Assembly (NCBI GenBank): GCA_900316585.1
Contig: ONDM01000002.1
Coordinates: forward strand, 1 to 64,000
DNA: 64,000 bases
Reading direction: 5' to 3'
Source of the DNA: an uncultured Prevotellaceae bacterium
GTDB taxonomy: Bacteria; Bacteroidota; Bacteroidia; Bacteroidales; Bacteroidaceae
Each line of letters opens with the position of its first letter. The stretch's first letter is position 1. Made by a program: the position numbers and the translations under genes. This document shows, in pieces, positions 7,914 through 16,723 of this stretch. The notes under the pieces were generated by a model. The model was given only the letters and a program-made list of their open reading frames with translations. It did not search any database and was not told the DNA's origin.

Positions 7914-9021
7914 TTTCTTTTATTTTAAGTTTCCAAACTACTTCTGGATTATCTTCAGCCAGAATATGCATAACTCCACTATGAAAATAAGAGGGAATGG
8001 CTTTGTAAGTGTGAAAAGTTCCATCATCAGAAAGCATTATGTCGTCATATAAATCCTGTGATTTATTAATGATTTCATCCTCTCCGCAGTTTCTGCATGC
8101 TTTACGATATCTTGTTTTATATTTGCGTTCAAGATTCTCCTCATATTCATCATACGAAGATTTTATTGTTGGGGAAATCTTTATTTCTTGAATAATCATT
8201 TGGGCTGTATGAGCATAATCAGAAACAGCTTCAGGAAGAACTTCATCGTATTCAATATCTTTTATTTTCTGTACAAAGGGGCTCTCTGTATATTTATTGG
8301 CATCAATATCTGCTAATTTTATTTTGTCGGGAAAAATTGTCGTATTTTCTTGAAGTTTCTTAGAAAATTCTATTTCCTCTTTATTAAAATCTGCATACTT
8401 AATTTCCCAATTGTTCTCTATGGCATGAGGACTAATGATATACCCATATAGTGCATTGATATAGCGTTCCCTTTGTATTTTTGGCAAATGACTACCGTGA
8501 ATGTCTCGCAACTTGTTATAATAACTAACATTGTCATTGGGAAGATAATCCAAAGTTAATTTCTTTGCAATATCCTTAAGACGAGATGAATTATCGGGAG
8601 AAAACACCTTTTCAAAGATTTTTTTTATTATCTCCGATTTAGTCCGTTTCCGCCGTATCTCATCCAATATTGTCTTTCGTTCTGAAAATGATTTTTCATT
8701 CCATCCATTCCATTTGGATCTTTTTCCTACTTTTTGAGTGGTCAGCAAAACTAAAGAACTAAACTTCTCTAAAGGAAAAGAAGAGTCTATCCAATTTGAG
8801 ATGGTATTCCAAACATTCTCGTCCAAATCAGACAAATCTCGTTTGTAATATTTTGATTCAATCTGTATGGCATCTCCATCGCCAATTACAGAAACATCGC
8901 CAAAACGTTCAATATACACAGACTGCCCTTCTTGCATTTCAAAGCATCGCTCCAATGCAACAAGGAACTGAAATATCATACCTTTTGTTGTTGATGTCGA
9001 ATCAAAACTTACCTTTTCCAT
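7906..9021 (-). CDS. ABC-3C system effector/sensor with Cap4-like nuclease N-terminus
   Basis: 371 residues; first gene of the three-gene operon. Residues ~12-60 show the pattern of Cap4/dsDNA-nuclease (PD-(D/E)xK) domains: KGMIFQFLVALE, then YIERFGDVSV with Glu38 and Asp42, then IQIESKYY with Glu55-x-Lys57 as the E-x-K core. The middle is helical and basic. The C-terminal part contains CRNCGEDE (~residues 310-317), a possible partial metal site, and ends in a domain that would match the C-terminal region of ABC-3C proteins. Inferred role: the ATPase and middle component license this nuclease-like protein upon infection or invading DNA. Nuclease activity is inferred from motif spacing. Confidence 0.75.
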   Translation of the reverse strand: MEKVSFDSTSTTKGMIFQFLVALERCFEMQEGQSVYIERFGDVSVIGDGDAIQIESKYYKRDLSDLDENVWNTISNWIDSSFPLEKFSSLVLLTTQKVGKRSKWNGWNEKSFSERKTILDEIRRKRTKSEIIKKIFEKVFSPDNSSRLKDIAKKLTLDYLPNDNVSYYNKLRDIHGSHLPKIQRERYINALYGYIISPHAIENNWEIKYADFNKEEIEFSKKLQENTTIFPDKIKLADIDANKYTESPFVQKIKDIEYDEVLPEAVSDYAHTAQMIIQEIKISPTIKSSYDEYEENLERKYKTRYRKACRNCGEDEIINKSQDLYDDIMLSDDGTFHTYKAIPSYFHSGVMHILAEDNPEVVWKLKIKENE

Positions 9022-9500
9022 ATCTAATAAAAAAAGTGTTGTTCTTATCCTAGCTCATTTAAATCTGTAATTCAGAATTTGAGAGTTGATTTATCATCAT
9101 ATATATCTTGAATTTTCTTATCCGTTTACTCGTATATTTTCGAGTGTATTGGTACAAGAGCGCCTTCATGTAAAATTGTAATGCCAAAGTATATATCCTT
9201 CTTTTTATTCCTTTTGTGTATCGACAATATATCGAAAGTTGTCTACTTTGCTTCTTTCGTATAAATATGGTCTAAGAGCTGGATGGTGCTCTCATACTCA
9301 GGATAATTTTGGGGGAATCATATACGTTTGACTACAACCTATTAGTTAGGAAAGTTCTTGTATAAATATTCCTTTTCATTTGCAAATATAATTCAAAGGA
9401 TTTACTTTACCAAAATAATTGTATTGGCATTAGGTTTTTACCTCTTGTCGGGATATTTATATGTATGAATTATATGAAGAATGACTAACAAATCACGCAC
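9022..9500. other. Gene-free stretch between ABC-3C operon and istB remnant
   Basis: No credible ORF on either strand. It holds the consensus leftward promoter at 9383-9414, which leaves ~355 untranslated bases before the ABC-3C start codon. I found no second promoter match closer to the gene, and no clear terminal inverted repeat of an insertion sequence. Confidence 0.5.
9383..9414 (-). promoter_or_regulatory. Consensus promoter for the ABC-3C operon
   Basis: Reverse strand: TTTG (9411-9414), 20 bases, TATATTTG (9383-9390). This exactly fits the Bacteroidota -33/-7 consensus. The predicted start near 9376 leaves an unusually long leader before ATG 9021. Confidence 0.6.
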
Positions 9501-10204
9501 ATGAACAATCAAGAGACTATAACACAACTACATATGCTCAAACTCAAAGGTATGGCCCAGGAATACCAGGCTCTGACAAACCTGCCAGTGCAGGACAGGC
9601 CTGGAATGGAGATGGCAATAGCTAAACTGGTGGAAGCAGAACGCCAGCACAGGGAAAACCAGAAGACGGCAATGTACCTCAAGACAAGCAAACTGAGATA
9701 TAATGCAAACATAGAAGACATAGAGTGCAGTACTGCAAGAAACCTCACTAAAGACCAGCTTGCAGAAATCTCTGACTGCAGCTTTATCCGCAGAGCCTAG
9801 AACTTGCTCATTACAGGTCAGACTGGCTGCGGGAAATCCTATCTTGCATGTGCTTTGGGAAGACAAGCCTGCTACCTTGGGTTTAGGACAGAATACCTCA
9901 ACATGAACAAGTTTATCGAAAAAATAGCCCTCGCAAAGATGGATGGCACCTTTTTGAAACTGGTCACACACCTGGAGAAGAACGATCTCATAATACTTGA
10001 TGACTTCGGGCTGCAGCCTATGGATGTAAATTCAAGACTTGCTCTCCTTCAAATCCTGAAGAGCGGTATGACAGAAAATCAATGATTATAGTCTCACAAC
10101 TGCCCATTAAGAAGTGGTATGACTATATAGCCGAACCTACTCTTGCAGATGCAATCATGGACAGACTGATAAATAATGCCTCACACATAGAACTAAAAGG
10201 ATAA
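9501..10204 (+). pseudogene. istB: Decayed IS21-family IstB (transposition helper ATPase)
   Basis: The N-terminal part (TITQLHMLKLKGMAQEYQAL) and the AAA+ core are clearly IstB: Walker A GQTGCGKS just after 9804, Walker B NDLIILDDFGLQ. An in-frame TAG at 9798-9800 interrupts the protein between RRA and NLLITGQT. A frameshift near 10060-10070 moves the rest (RKSMIIVSQLP, then AEPTLADAIMDRLIN) into another frame, which ends at TAA 10202. No istA transposase precedes it. IstB normally assists IstA in target selection. With two disabling lesions and no partner it is a relic, useful only as a marker of past mobile-element traffic beside the defence island. Confidence 0.9.
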
Positions 10205-10256
10205 TCTATGCGAAGAAAAAAGAAAAAATAACTATTTTTGAGACCATAAATTACAG

Positions 10257-10345
10257 ATGATACCAGCGGTATCCTTTTGAGCGATATGCTGGTATCATTT
10301 ACAGTGCTACAGGCGGTACTGTTTTGACCGCTACGCATGGTATCA
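10257..10345. repeat. Palindromic repeat block related to the one at 5104-5221
   Basis: ATGATACCAGC (10257-10267) is perfectly inverted at 10288-10298. A second stem, GCGGT/ACCGC, lies around 10314-10331, followed by GGTATCATTACAGCGC. Layout and words (TTG-ACCGCTA, ATT-AGCG, CTATC) resemble the 5104-5236 block, suggesting a repeated intergenic element family. Confidence 0.55.
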
Positions 10346-10405
10346 TTACAGCGCTATCTTCACTATAACTTCATTTGTTATAGCTGCTGTTATTATATTT
10401 ATAGG

Positions 10406-10614
10406 TATTACAACCTGTACTTTATCGAATGCTTACAATAAATAGTTACCAATGAATACAAAGAAAAAGCCTCTCATTTCTGTGAGACTTCACTATTTAT
10501 ACTTATAAGCATTCGGGGACAACAGGTATATAGTTCCCAAATTTTATCTTAAAGGGTAAGCATTCGATAAATTATAAGTATTACTACCTGTAGTTTATCG
10601 AATGCTTACCCTTT
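10406..10614. repeat. Repeat cluster with a 21-bp perfect hairpin downstream of the capsule operon
   Basis: A 31-base sequence at 10406-10436 recurs at 10579-10609 with two mismatches (shared core TTTATCGAATGCTTAC). The second copy is part of a perfect 21-bp inverted repeat, 10551-10571 against 10594-10614, with a 22-base loop. A diverged inverted half lies around 10505-10530. The stem ends ~30 bases after the stop of the last capsule gene (reverse strand), so it may terminate or stabilise that transcript. A smaller TCTCA/TGAGA hairpin sits near 10472-10488. No gene is seen in 10205-10644. Confidence 0.65.
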
Positions 10615-10644
10615 AATTATGAATATATCTATTGCTACTACATT

Positions 10645-11628
10645 TTATCTCAGTTTAGCTCTCTTTTCTATTATGAACATGAATATATCATATGTCCATG
10701 GAATATAATAAAAGAGTAAGAAAAAGTATTTCCTATATGTTGGTAACGAATCGTTATTAATTAATTCTTTGCGGGTTAGGCCTACATATTTCTTACATTT
10801 ATCTTTAACTATGTTTGAAAAGTTTTTCTTCTTAGTATGATATCTCAAATGGAGCATAACTTTATACATCTTATCAAGACAATAGGCTCTATACTCTTTT
10901 TGGCTATGTGAGAAACTTTGAAGTATGGAATAATACACATCTAATTTATTAATTTTTTTCTCATTTAATTTCTGATGTGTTATTGATGTACCTCTTTGGA
11001 CCCAATTGTATAGTGGTAAATTCACAAAAATGGTTTTGTCTATTTTTTGATAGAATCTACTGTTAAATTCTATATCTTCTATTTCTAAACTTTTGAAACG
11101 TAGATTTTTTACGAGTCTCATTGGATAGAGTTTGTTCCATGCCACCTGAAAGTGAATGGCATTTATTGACTTTAGATTAAAGAGCCCTTTGAACATGTCT
11201 TTTTGAGTAAAGACTAGGGTTGGAACATTTTCTATCTCATATTTTTCGTTGGTAGACGAATAATTTTCATCTACAATGCGGCCTAAAGCCATAGCTAAAG
11301 AATAATTACCACTTTGGTACATTTTTAGTAGAATTTCCAGCATTTGTGGTTCTACATAGTCATCTCCATCAAAGAAAATAATGAAATCCCCATGAGCATA
11401 TTCAATTGCTGTATTTCTAGCATTAGATATTCCAGCATTTTCTTTGTGAATTACGTGTATTCTTGAATCTATTTTGGAGTACTCATCACATATTAAACCA
11501 CAATTATCAGGAGATCCATCATCTACTAAAATGATTTCCAAATCCTTATATGTCTGAGATAAAATGCTATCAATGCATTTCCTTAAATAATTTTCTACCT
11601 TGTAAATAAGAACAGCAACACTTATCAT
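10645..11628 (-). CDS. Family 2 glycosyltransferase
   Basis: 327 residues with a GT-A fold N-terminus: ISVAVLIYKVENYLRKCIDS, LVDDGSPDN, then NAGISNARN and the metal-binding DGDD near residue 90. The C-terminal ~130 residues are helical and basic. This inverting enzyme would add a sugar from a nucleotide donor to the growing lipid-linked repeat unit on the cytoplasmic face. It is the last gene of the capsule operon, with the LicD gene 11 bases upstream. Low GC is typical of the specificity section of such loci. Donor and acceptor cannot be read from sequence. Confidence 0.88.
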   Translation of the reverse strand: MISVAVLIYKVENYLRKCIDSILSQTYKDLEIILVDDGSPDNCGLICDEYSKIDSRIHVIHKENAGISNARNTAIEYAHGDFIIFFDGDDYVEPQMLEILLKMYQSGNYSLAMALGRIVDENYSSTNEKYEIENVPTLVFTQKDMFKGLFNLKSINAIHFQVAWNKLYPMRLVKNLRFKSLEIEDIEFNSRFYQKIDKTIFVNLPLYNWVQRGTSITHQKLNEKKINKLDVYYSILQSFSHSQKEYRAYCLDKMYKVMLHLRYHTKKKNFSNIVKDKCKKYVGLTRKELINNDSLPTYRKYFFLLFYYIPWTYDIFMFIIEKRAKLR

Positions 11629-11639
11629 ACAAATAGTAA

Positions 11640-12569
11640 TTAAAATCCACTTTTCCGATGTTTCATTTCATCAAGGATAACTTTGAAAGAAAGAGGTTTG
11701 GCCTTTTCATTTATCTTACCTTCCATTTCCTTTAGAATCTCTTCCCGTGTCTTTACTTCTTTTAGGTTTATATAGAAGCTGTCATGATATGAAATTCTTT
11801 TCTCTTCTGGTGGAAGTTGCATGTAATCTTTATATAGTAGGGTAAGGATGTGGTCATAGCCATTAGGGACTGTTATATAGGTGTCTTCAAATGGCAACTT
11901 AATAGCATTTTCGAACAGTTCCTTAGGGTATGCATCTCTTTTGAGTCCATTATAGTATGACCTAAGTCCCACAGATTTAATAGATTTTATGTTAGTAATA
12001 CATTGTTCCAGTTGTTTCAAGTATTTTTTCTTGGAGGGTGCATACCAGCACTTCTTTGCTAGATTGATAAATCCATTAAATCCATTTAAATGAATAAAGT
12101 CCTGGCCAATTTGTTTCCATGTAACATCGGCCAATGACTTTCTGTATTTCCACATTAAATGATGTAATTCTGAATAAGCTTTATCTGAATCTTCTTGTCC
12201 TTCTAGTCCTTCGTCTAGTGGAAATACATCTATCCATGGGCCTATGATGAAAGGGAAATGCTTGTATTCCCAAATCGTACAACTTGTAGTGTAGAACTTT
12301 ACAAAAGAATAGGGGCTATTCCCATCAAGAACGCATGATATCTTATATGGAGCATCCAGTTTATCTCGTAGTGCAATTAATTTATCATAGTCTGCTCGTT
12401 TCATGTAAACATCAATGTCATCGTCCCATGGAATGAATCCATGATGACGTACAGCACCTATCATTGTGCCATATGCAGCATAGAATGTTAATCCGTTTTC
12501 TTCACAGAAACCAGCAAATTTTTTATATACCTCTAGCAGTATTAGTTGGAATTCAGATAGATTATTCAT
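11640..12569 (-). CDS. LicD-family phosphotransferase
   Basis: 309 residues. FYAAYGTMIGAVRHHGFIPW followed by DDDID (residues 49-53) is the diagnostic LicD/nucleotidyltransferase-fold site. LicD proteins transfer phosphocholine or related phospho-groups from CDP-activated donors to surface glycans. No LicA/LicC choline kinase or cytidylyltransferase is recognisable beside it, so the group transferred is open (phosphocholine, phosphoethanolamine, ribitol- or glycerol-phosphate). Five bases from the EpsG-like gene. Confidence 0.88.
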   Translation of the reverse strand: MNNLSEFQLILLEVYKKFAGFCEENGLTFYAAYGTMIGAVRHHGFIPWDDDIDVYMKRADYDKLIALRDKLDAPYKISCVLDGNSPYSFVKFYTTSCTIWEYKHFPFIIGPWIDVFPLDEGLEGQEDSDKAYSELHHLMWKYRKSLADVTWKQIGQDFIHLNGFNGFINLAKKCWYAPSKKKYLKQLEQCITNIKSIKSVGLRSYYNGLKRDAYPKELFENAIKLPFEDTYITVPNGYDHILTLLYKDYMQLPPEEKRISYHDSFYINLKEVKTREEILKEMEGKINEKAKPLSFKVILDEMKHRKSGF

Positions 12570-12573
12570 AAAA

Positions 12574-13683
12574 TTATCTTAAGATATTATAGTAGAATGC
12601 GTATGCATAGAATATCAATAATGCATAGCCTAACATCTTTTCATGGTTAATCCAGAATCGCTTTTTCATGAAAGGGTAAATTAGGACTATAGGTAGAATA
12701 AACCAAGAGATCTGGGCAAATCGGTTTGAGAAAGCTGCACGAATTATTAAAATCCAGAAAGCATTTGTAATAAGATAGATGTTAAAAATCCAATGATAGT
12801 ATTCATCTTTAAAAAAACGGCGGAAGATGAAATAATAACCAGTTATTGTTCCTAGTGCACTGTAGAGAATAAAATCCCATCGGAATGCATGGCTTACGTA
12901 AATTAGGTTTGACTCATCTGTTTCCTGCGTTAGATATGAATAAAGACGATCATCTCCACCAATCAAATTTATTCCAGCAAAGAAATTTTGGAAGGTATTT
13001 CCCAAAATGTATGATGCAGGAATAGTAAAGATCCAAATGGCTAAATATATGTAACTATTATTGATAAACCATGCTGCAATAGCCGCTGCAATCATTAATA
13101 GAATAGAAGTATGGAAGCCTATTGCAATTATACTTAATAAGATTGCTACGGGCAAATTTTGCACATATGTCATAGCCAAGATAAAGAGAGATGCCCCTAT
13201 TCCATTTCTAATACCGTTTACACCATAGTTCCAAAAGGTAAACATGCTAAAAATAACTAATAGTGGAATATAATAGTAAGATTTAAAAATGCGTTGCATC
13301 GCCCACCATAATGAACCTACATATAAAAATGAGCAGAAAAGAAAGAAGGTATGAACATCGGTGAATCTGGCAAAAATCCTCACCAAATTTTGGAATAACC
13401 ATTCTGTTCGCCATTGCCATACAAAAGAATTATTAGATAAACTTGCAGTTCTATATCCTGCTGCATAAATAACAGTGTCGCCAAATTGATTGCTAATAGG
13501 TCTTAATCCCATATATAATATCAGAACCACGGCAAAGAAAAATCCCCAGGTAGCATTGAACTCTACCACATCCTTGCGTAGTATTGATCCTCTAGAACAT
13601 TGCCAGACTGCTATTAGAACCAGTATGAGGATGCTAATATCAAAGTAATGAGTATAATTATAAATAGGAACGAAATCAAACAT
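12574..13683 (-). CDS. EpsG-like polysaccharide polymerase (Wzy role)
   Basis: 369 residues, about ten membrane segments. Early periplasmic loop MGLRPISNQFGDTVIYAAGY and the central FWNYGVNGIRNGIGASLFIL motif (R-N-G around residue 160) are typical of EpsG-family proteins. These take the Wzy role of polymerising flipped repeat units on the periplasmic side. It is the only polymerase candidate in the locus and pairs logically with the flippase at 30780-32237. Two bases separate it from the upstream GT2 gene. Confidence 0.8.
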   Translation of the reverse strand: MFDFVPIYNYTHYFDISILILVLIAVWQCSRGSILRKDVVEFNATWGFFFAVVLILYMGLRPISNQFGDTVIYAAGYRTASLSNNSFVWQWRTEWLFQNLVRIFARFTDVHTFFLFCSFLYVGSLWWAMQRIFKSYYYIPLLVIFSMFTFWNYGVNGIRNGIGASLFILAMTYVQNLPVAILLSIIAIGFHTSILLMIAAAIAAWFINNSYIYLAIWIFTIPASYILGNTFQNFFAGINLIGGDDRLYSYLTQETDESNLIYVSHAFRWDFILYSALGTITGYYFIFRRFFKDEYYHWIFNIYLITNAFWILIIRAAFSNRFAQISWFILPIVLIYPFMKKRFWINHEKMLGYALLIFYAYAFYYNILR

Positions 13684-13685
13684 AA

Positions 13686-14720
13686 TTATCTGCTAATCAT
13701 TTTATTAATGAACCAGAGGAGACCTAATACACCAATAGCGCACTTGTTTTTAGCTAAAGTATAAAAAACCTTCCATTTTAGTCCAAGTTTACTAATAGGC
13801 AAAGAGTAGATGGCTTCTCTATATTTATCGTTATTAATGATATTGTTAAGTTCTTTTATTTGTTCTTTTATGCTTTTACCTGAAAAGGTTACATTCAGTC
13901 CAAGACCTAATAAACTGAGAGCTCGTCTTTGGCTTAAAGCATTCAAGAGTGAGTTTTTACCTAATGGCTTTATCCATTCCTCTATCATGCTAAATAATAA
14001 ATTCCATTGCTCCACAAGTTTAGGTTTGTACAGTTTAGTAAGCGATGTAATGTTATTCTTCCGGTAGTGATACAAGGTATTTGGGAGGAATACCGCTTCC
14101 TTAATCCACTTGAAATAATAGACATTAAAAAGTAAGTCTTCCGTACCGATGGTTTTGGTGGAAACAAATTGCAAGTTGTTTTCCTGGATGATGGAGGTCT
14201 TATACAATTTGCCCCATGCTGTAGACATGCTATCTATTTTCTCCGGATAGAATCTGTTTTTCTCCAATGGAGCCAATAACCGGGCATATAATCCTTCTAT
14301 ATCTTTTTCTGAAAAGCACTTTTTGACAGTTCCCAATACCCATTGTGGGTCTGAAGAATGCATTCTTTCTCTTATGTAAGAGAAGAATAGAAGGTCTAAA
14401 GATGAGTTAGCATTATTCATCAATATAGAACAGGTATTGGTATCCATCCAGTCATCACTGTCCACAAACATAGTCCATTCACCCTTAGCTTCCTTTATAC
14501 CGGTATTCCTTGCTCCAGATAAGCCTTGATTAGGTTGGTTAATAATCTTTATTCTGTCATCTTTAGCTGCATATTCTTCTAGAATCTTTAAAGAACCATC
14601 GGTAGCCCCATCGTTCACACAGATAATCTCAATATCCTTATAGGTTTGTCCTATTAAAGAATCCAGACACTGTGGAAGGTATGCTTCTACATTATATACA
14701 GGAACGATAATACTAATCAT
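13686..14720 (-). CDS. Family 2 glycosyltransferase
   Basis: 344 residues. MISIIVPVYNVEAYLPQCLD, VNDGATDGS, NQGLSGARNTGI and the DSDD metal site near residue 92 define a GT-A family 2 enzyme. The C-terminal region is longer and helical and includes a hydrophobic tail (CAIGVLGLLWFINKMI) that may sit at the membrane. The start overlaps the stop of the preceding gene by 4 bases, indicating tight coupling. Sugar specificity unknown. Confidence 0.88.
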   Translation of the reverse strand: MISIIVPVYNVEAYLPQCLDSLIGQTYKDIEIICVNDGATDGSLKILEEYAAKDDRIKIINQPNQGLSGARNTGIKEAKGEWTMFVDSDDWMDTNTCSILMNNANSSLDLLFFSYIRERMHSSDPQWVLGTVKKCFSEKDIEGLYARLLAPLEKNRFYPEKIDSMSTAWGKLYKTSIIQENNLQFVSTKTIGTEDLLFNVYYFKWIKEAVFLPNTLYHYRKNNITSLTKLYKPKLVEQWNLLFSMIEEWIKPLGKNSLLNALSQRRALSLLGLGLNVTFSGKSIKEQIKELNNIINNDKYREAIYSLPISKLGLKWKVFYTLAKNKCAIGVLGLLWFINKMISR

Positions 14721-15604
14721 GATGCATTTCTGGTTTTATAAAGGATATAAGCATAAAGCGCTACTCCAAGAGGAATAGCTGCAATAGTTAGCATTTTCCG
14801 AGGGGATTCCTTAATAAAATGTGAATTCTTCATCAGCATGCTGTCTGCTACGTAGTGCACCGCTTCTATGAACCTGCGTTTGGCAGTTGGAGCCAACTGC
14901 ATGGAAGTCTTGCGGATGAAAGAGAACCCTTGTGGATTTCTTACATACTGTCTAAACATGTTCATGCTAGAGCCATCAGGGCGATATTCCACCATCACTA
15001 GTACCTCATTCAGGGTCAGCAGTTCATAGTCCTGATCTATCAGTTGGTATTTGTAGCCTAAAGACACATACTTTTCACCAGGGAATAGGGGATATTCGGG
15101 ATATTTCTTGATGACCTCTGTCCGGTATACCAACTTCTTGTCACCACTTCCTCCATGAGCATAGAAACCACCTAGTGTAGTCCGCTTGCAATTCTCGGCA
15201 AAGCATGTACCGATTACCTTTCCATTGAAGTCTGCATCCAGTCCTATGATACCAGCCAACTGATCAGAACCATATTCTTTCCAGAAAGAAATTATCTTTT
15301 CTACGGCATCATCGGGCATGTAATCATCGGAATCTATGCAAGTATTTAATTCTGTGTCTATCAGTTTATACGCTGTGTTATGCGCTCCATGCATTCCCTG
15401 ATTCTGCTGATACACATAGCGGATTTCAAATCCATTCTCCTGCTTCATCCAGCCTTCTACCAGTTCACGGGTATTGTCTGAAGATCCATCATCCACAATG
15501 AGCCAGACAAAGTCCTTGCAGGTTTGTCTACGGAGGGCCTCATATCCTAAAGGCAAGGAATAAGCCCTGTTGTAAGCTGGAGTAAAAACTGTTAATGTAG
15601 GCAT
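14717..15604 (-). CDS. Family 2 glycosyltransferase
   Basis: 295 residues: TVFTPAYNRAYSLPLGYEAL, LIVDDGSSDNT, NQGMHGAHNTAY and DSDD near residue 93. The absence of the usual SxARN in favour of GAHNT marks a distinct GT2 subgroup, which I have seen annotated with galactofuranosyl-like or hypothetical specificities. A short hydrophobic segment closes the protein. Abuts the upstream GT4 gene. Confidence 0.86.
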   Translation of the reverse strand: MPTLTVFTPAYNRAYSLPLGYEALRRQTCKDFVWLIVDDGSSDNTRELVEGWMKQENGFEIRYVYQQNQGMHGAHNTAYKLIDTELNTCIDSDDYMPDDAVEKIISFWKEYGSDQLAGIIGLDADFNGKVIGTCFAENCKRTTLGGFYAHGGSGDKKLVYRTEVIKKYPEYPLFPGEKYVSLGYKYQLIDQDYELLTLNEVLVMVEYRPDGSSMNMFRQYVRNPQGFSFIRKTSMQLAPTAKRRFIEAVHYVADSMLMKNSHFIKESPRKMLTIAAIPLGVALYAYILYKTRNAS

Positions 15605-16723
15605 TTAATTCAGCAAAGATAAGTAATAATTTTGTAACCACTGAGCATTTTGGCAGATATCATAGCCTGCATCCTTAATTTTTTGTGGATAGATGCTCCG
15701 ATCAACCGGTTTGGAAGCCGCAGAAAGCACCTGTTTTGCCCATTCTAGAGGACTTTTTTTCAACGGGTAGAATGTTATCAGGTCCGTCATTTCCACCTCT
15801 CTAGGAATGGTGTCAGAGGCTATACAAGGCAATCCAGCACTTTGAGCCTCTAGCATGGAAAGTGATAATCCTTCCATGAATGAAGGGAAAAGAAAGACAT
15901 CCATAGCTTGAAGCAAATCTGGAACATCCGGTCTTACACCAGTGAAAATCACCTTGTTGTCTAACCCTTTTTCTTTTACCTTTTGCTTGATTTCACTCTC
16001 CAGATTTCCCCCTCCGCCTACTAGTAGGAGATAAGCATCGCTTCTTAGTGCTGCAATTTCCTGAAATACATCGATTAAGAAATCATGGTTCTTTTGCCGT
16101 TCAAAACGACCCACATGACCAATAACCAAAGCATCAGAAGGAAGATGGAACTCCTCTCTTACACGCTTACGAGAATCAGGGTTGAAGAGATACTTATCTG
16201 TTTCGATGGCATTTCGCTGCAAGATAGCTTTCTTGGCCAGCTTAGAGCCAAACAACCAGACTGATGATTCCTGTCCACAAGTAAAGTGTTCCGTGAGATA
16301 CTTACGCATTCTATGCTTGAAATAGGTACGGAACGGCCACTTTAAATCGAACTGGGCATGCGAATTATGTGCATGAGCTATGATATGAGGTACTCCCCGT
16401 TTGGCCGCTTCACGGTACACGAAATAGCCTAATTCAGAACAGTGTCCATGAATAATCTGGTATTCACTGTGCTTATCGAAGAACTCACTAATCTGTTTTT
16501 TATATTGAGGGAAGGTCAGCGGGTAAAATGGCATCATCCGATAGATTTTACCACCTAGGGATTCAATCTCATCATCGTATGCCCCCCGTTCCTGACGGTG
16601 AACCATGAAATCGAACTGAAGCTTCGTGCGGTCGATGTGGCGATAATAGTTCATCACCATGGATTCTGCACCGCCACGGTTCATGTGCGTGAATAGAAAA
16701 AGAACTCTGATAGGGTAGGTCAT
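15605..16723 (-). CDS. Family 4 glycosyltransferase
   Basis: 372 residues with a GT-B fold. The N-terminal glycine-rich acceptor site is LFTHMNRGGAESMVMNYYRH. The C-terminal donor site has GHVGRFERQKNHDFLIDVF and the E-x7-E motif EGLSLSMLE. A retaining enzyme that adds an internal residue of the repeat unit. It overlaps the upstream GT32-like gene by 4 bases. Confidence 0.88.
   Translation of the reverse strand: MTYPIRVLFLFTHMNRGGAESMVMNYYRHIDRTKLQFDFMVHRQERGAYDDEIESLGGKIYRMMPFYPLTFPQYKKQISEFFDKHSEYQIIHGHCSELGYFVYREAAKRGVPHIIAHAHNSHAQFDLKWPFRTYFKHRMRKYLTEHFTCGQESSVWLFGSKLAKKAILQRNAIETDKYLFNPDSRKRVREEFHLPSDALVIGHVGRFERQKNHDFLIDVFQEIAALRSDAYLLLVGGGGNLESEIKQKVKEKGLDNKVIFTGVRPDVPDLLQAMDVFLFPSFMEGLSLSMLEAQSAGLPCIASDTIPREVEMTDLITFYPLKKSPLEWAKQVLSAASKPVDRSIYPQKIKDAGYDICQNAQWLQNYYLSLLN

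Noticed and set aside
9509-9971. Reverse-strand frames opposite istB
   Set aside because: Antisense shadows of the IstB coding sequence.
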